A stretch of DNA of 6,605 nt from Pseudomonadota bacterium (GTDB lineage: Bacteria > Pseudomonadota > Alphaproteobacteria > Sphingomonadales > Sphingomonadaceae). The notes under the pieces are model-generated. The model worked only from the letters and a program-made list of their open reading frames with translations. It was not told where the DNA came from and did not search any database. Of this stretch, positions 5,865 to 6,605 are shown one piece after another. The stretch spans positions 1 through 6,605 of the forward strand of contig JAEZES010000187.1 of the NCBI GenBank assembly GCA_023432995.1, read 5' to 3'. The translations under genes were made by a program, and so were the position numbers. Numbering within the stretch: position 1 is the stretch's first letter; the number at the start of each line of letters is the position of its first letter.

Positions 5865-5871
5865 GAAAGGA
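5865..5871 (+). promoter_or_regulatory. Ribosome binding site for the pirin gene
   Basis: GAAAGGA ends 7 nt before the ATG at 5879 and favours that start over codons upstream from 5846; the family's conserved N-terminus also begins there. Confidence 0.75.
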
Positions 5872-5878
5872 CACGACG

Positions 5879-6574
5879 ATGATCGAACTCAGGCCTTACG
5901 CGAGCCTCGGCGGCGCCGACCACGGCTGGCTCGACACCAAGCACCACTTCTCGTTCGCCGACTACCACGACCCGGCGCGGACCAATTGGGGCCAGCTGAG
6001 GGTGTGGAACGACGACGAGATCGCGCCGAGGACCGGCTTCCCGCCGCACCCGCACCGCGACATGGAGATCATCACTTACGTCCGGCAGGGCGCAATCTCG
6101 CACAAGGACAGCCTCGGCAACGCCGGGCGCACCGAGGCCGGCGACGTCCAGGTGATGTCGGCCGGGACCGGCATTCAGCACGCCGAGTACAACCTCGAGG
6201 ACGAAACCACGACGCTGTTCCAGATCTGGATCATCCCCGACCGGCGCGGCGGCGAACCGAGCTGGGGCGCGCGGCCGTTCCCGAAGGACGTCCGCGAGGG
6301 CCGCTTCGTGCCGCTCGCCTCGGGCTTCGACGGCGATGACGCGCTGCCGATCCGCGCCGAAGCGCGCGTGCTCGGGGCGACGGTCAAGGCCGGCGAGACG
6401 GTGACTTACGACGCCGCGGCCGACCGGCACCTCTACCTCGTGCCGGCGACCGGCAAGGTCCGCGTCGGCGAAGTCGAGGTCAACGCCCGCGACGGCGCCG
6501 CGATCACCGGGCTCGAGCGGGTCGAGGTGACCGCGCTCGAGGACAGCGAGCTGGTGCTCGTCGACGCCCGCTAA
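5879..6574 (+). CDS. Pirin family protein (YhhW-like bicupin, quercetinase-like)
   Basis: This 231-residue cytoplasmic bicupin has the same length as E. coli YhhW. The N-terminal cupin carries HGWLD (15-19), FSFADYHDP (24-32) and RVWNDDEI (41-48). The complete metal set is His57 and His59 (PPHPHRDME), with His101 and Glu103 in SAGTGIQHAEYN (94-105). The C-terminal half (about 130-231) is the degenerate second cupin, lacking metal ligands as in relatives. Family members bind Fe or another divalent metal; YhhW shows quercetin 2,3-dioxygenase activity in vitro, while other pirins act as redox-sensing or protein-binding factors. The physiological role here is unknown. It is divergent from the LysR gene and likely controlled by it. 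Confidence 0.93.
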   Translation: MIELRPYASLGGADHGWLDTKHHFSFADYHDPARTNWGQLRVWNDDEIAPRTGFPPHPHRDMEIITYVRQGAISHKDSLGNAGRTEAGDVQVMSAGTGIQHAEYNLEDETTTLFQIWIIPDRRGGEPSWGARPFPKDVREGRFVPLASGFDGDDALPIRAEARVLGATVKAGETVTYDAAADRHLYLVPATGKVRVGEVEVNARDGAAITGLERVEVTALEDSELVLVDAR

Positions 6575-6585
6575 CCCCCCGTGCA

Positions 6586-6605
6586 GGCCGGGCTCCGGCC
6601 CGGCC
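6586..6605 (+). terminator. GC-rich hairpin after the pirin gene
   Basis: GGCCGGGC (6586-6593), loop TCCG, GCCCGGCC (6598-6605) form a perfect 8-bp stem starting 12 bp after the pirin stop and ending exactly at the window edge. Position and strength suit a transcription terminator, but whether a T-run follows cannot be seen. It could instead be another intergenic repeat, since its GCCCGG core resembles the hairpin near position 22. Confidence 0.5.

Overview
The window is very GC-rich (strong G/C bias at third codon positions) and densely packed with genes. Gene content and style suggest an alphaproteobacterium, most likely a sphingomonad. The grounds are a LigC-type dehydrogenase closely resembling that of the Sphingobium lignin degraders, a CCCGGC-TTTC-GCCGGG + GATGACGG intergenic repeat of a type I associate with this order, and a LysR/pirin divergent pair. 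The taxonomic assignment is inference; no rRNA or other marker gene is present.

Layout. (1) Positions 1-76 hold a REP-like hairpin, then a strong ribosome binding site for a Gfo/Idh/MocA oxidoreductase (77-1033). I recognise this as a 4-carboxy-2-hydroxymuconate-6-semialdehyde dehydrogenase (LigC) of the protocatechuate 4,5-cleavage pathway. (2) After a 92-bp AT-richer gap with a possible promoter comes a run of four same-strand genes: a small helical protein of unknown function (1126-1494), an aldo/keto reductase (1537-2538), a CmcJ/NvfI-type putative Fe(II)/2-oxoglutarate oxygenase (2535-3341) whose start overlaps the reductase stop (ATGA), and an exported two-domain metallo-beta-lactamase-fold hydrolase (3403-4866). 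(3) On the minus strand, a LysR-type regulator (5774-4863) ends on the same CTAG palindrome as the hydrolase. It is divergent from a pirin/quercetinase-like cupin (5879-6574). The 104-bp gap between the two holds two clean dyads, one fitting a LysR operator. (4) The window ends in a GC-rich hairpin (6586-6605), probably the terminator or a repeat after the pirin gene.

How they may work together. The LysR protein probably controls the pirin gene and itself. The reductase and oxygenase are translationally coupled and may act on one small molecule, but no substrate can be read from the sequence. LigC is a self-contained catabolic function whose usual partners (ligAB, ligJ, ligI) would lie outside the window. 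There is no sign of a CRISPR array, insertion sequence, tRNA, rRNA or defence system here. The most distinctive points are the oxygenase/reductase pair, the shared CTAG stop, the TTCGAA-N3-TTCGAA operator with a 10-bp echo upstream of the small gene, and a hairpin that can bury the reductase's Shine-Dalgarno sequence.
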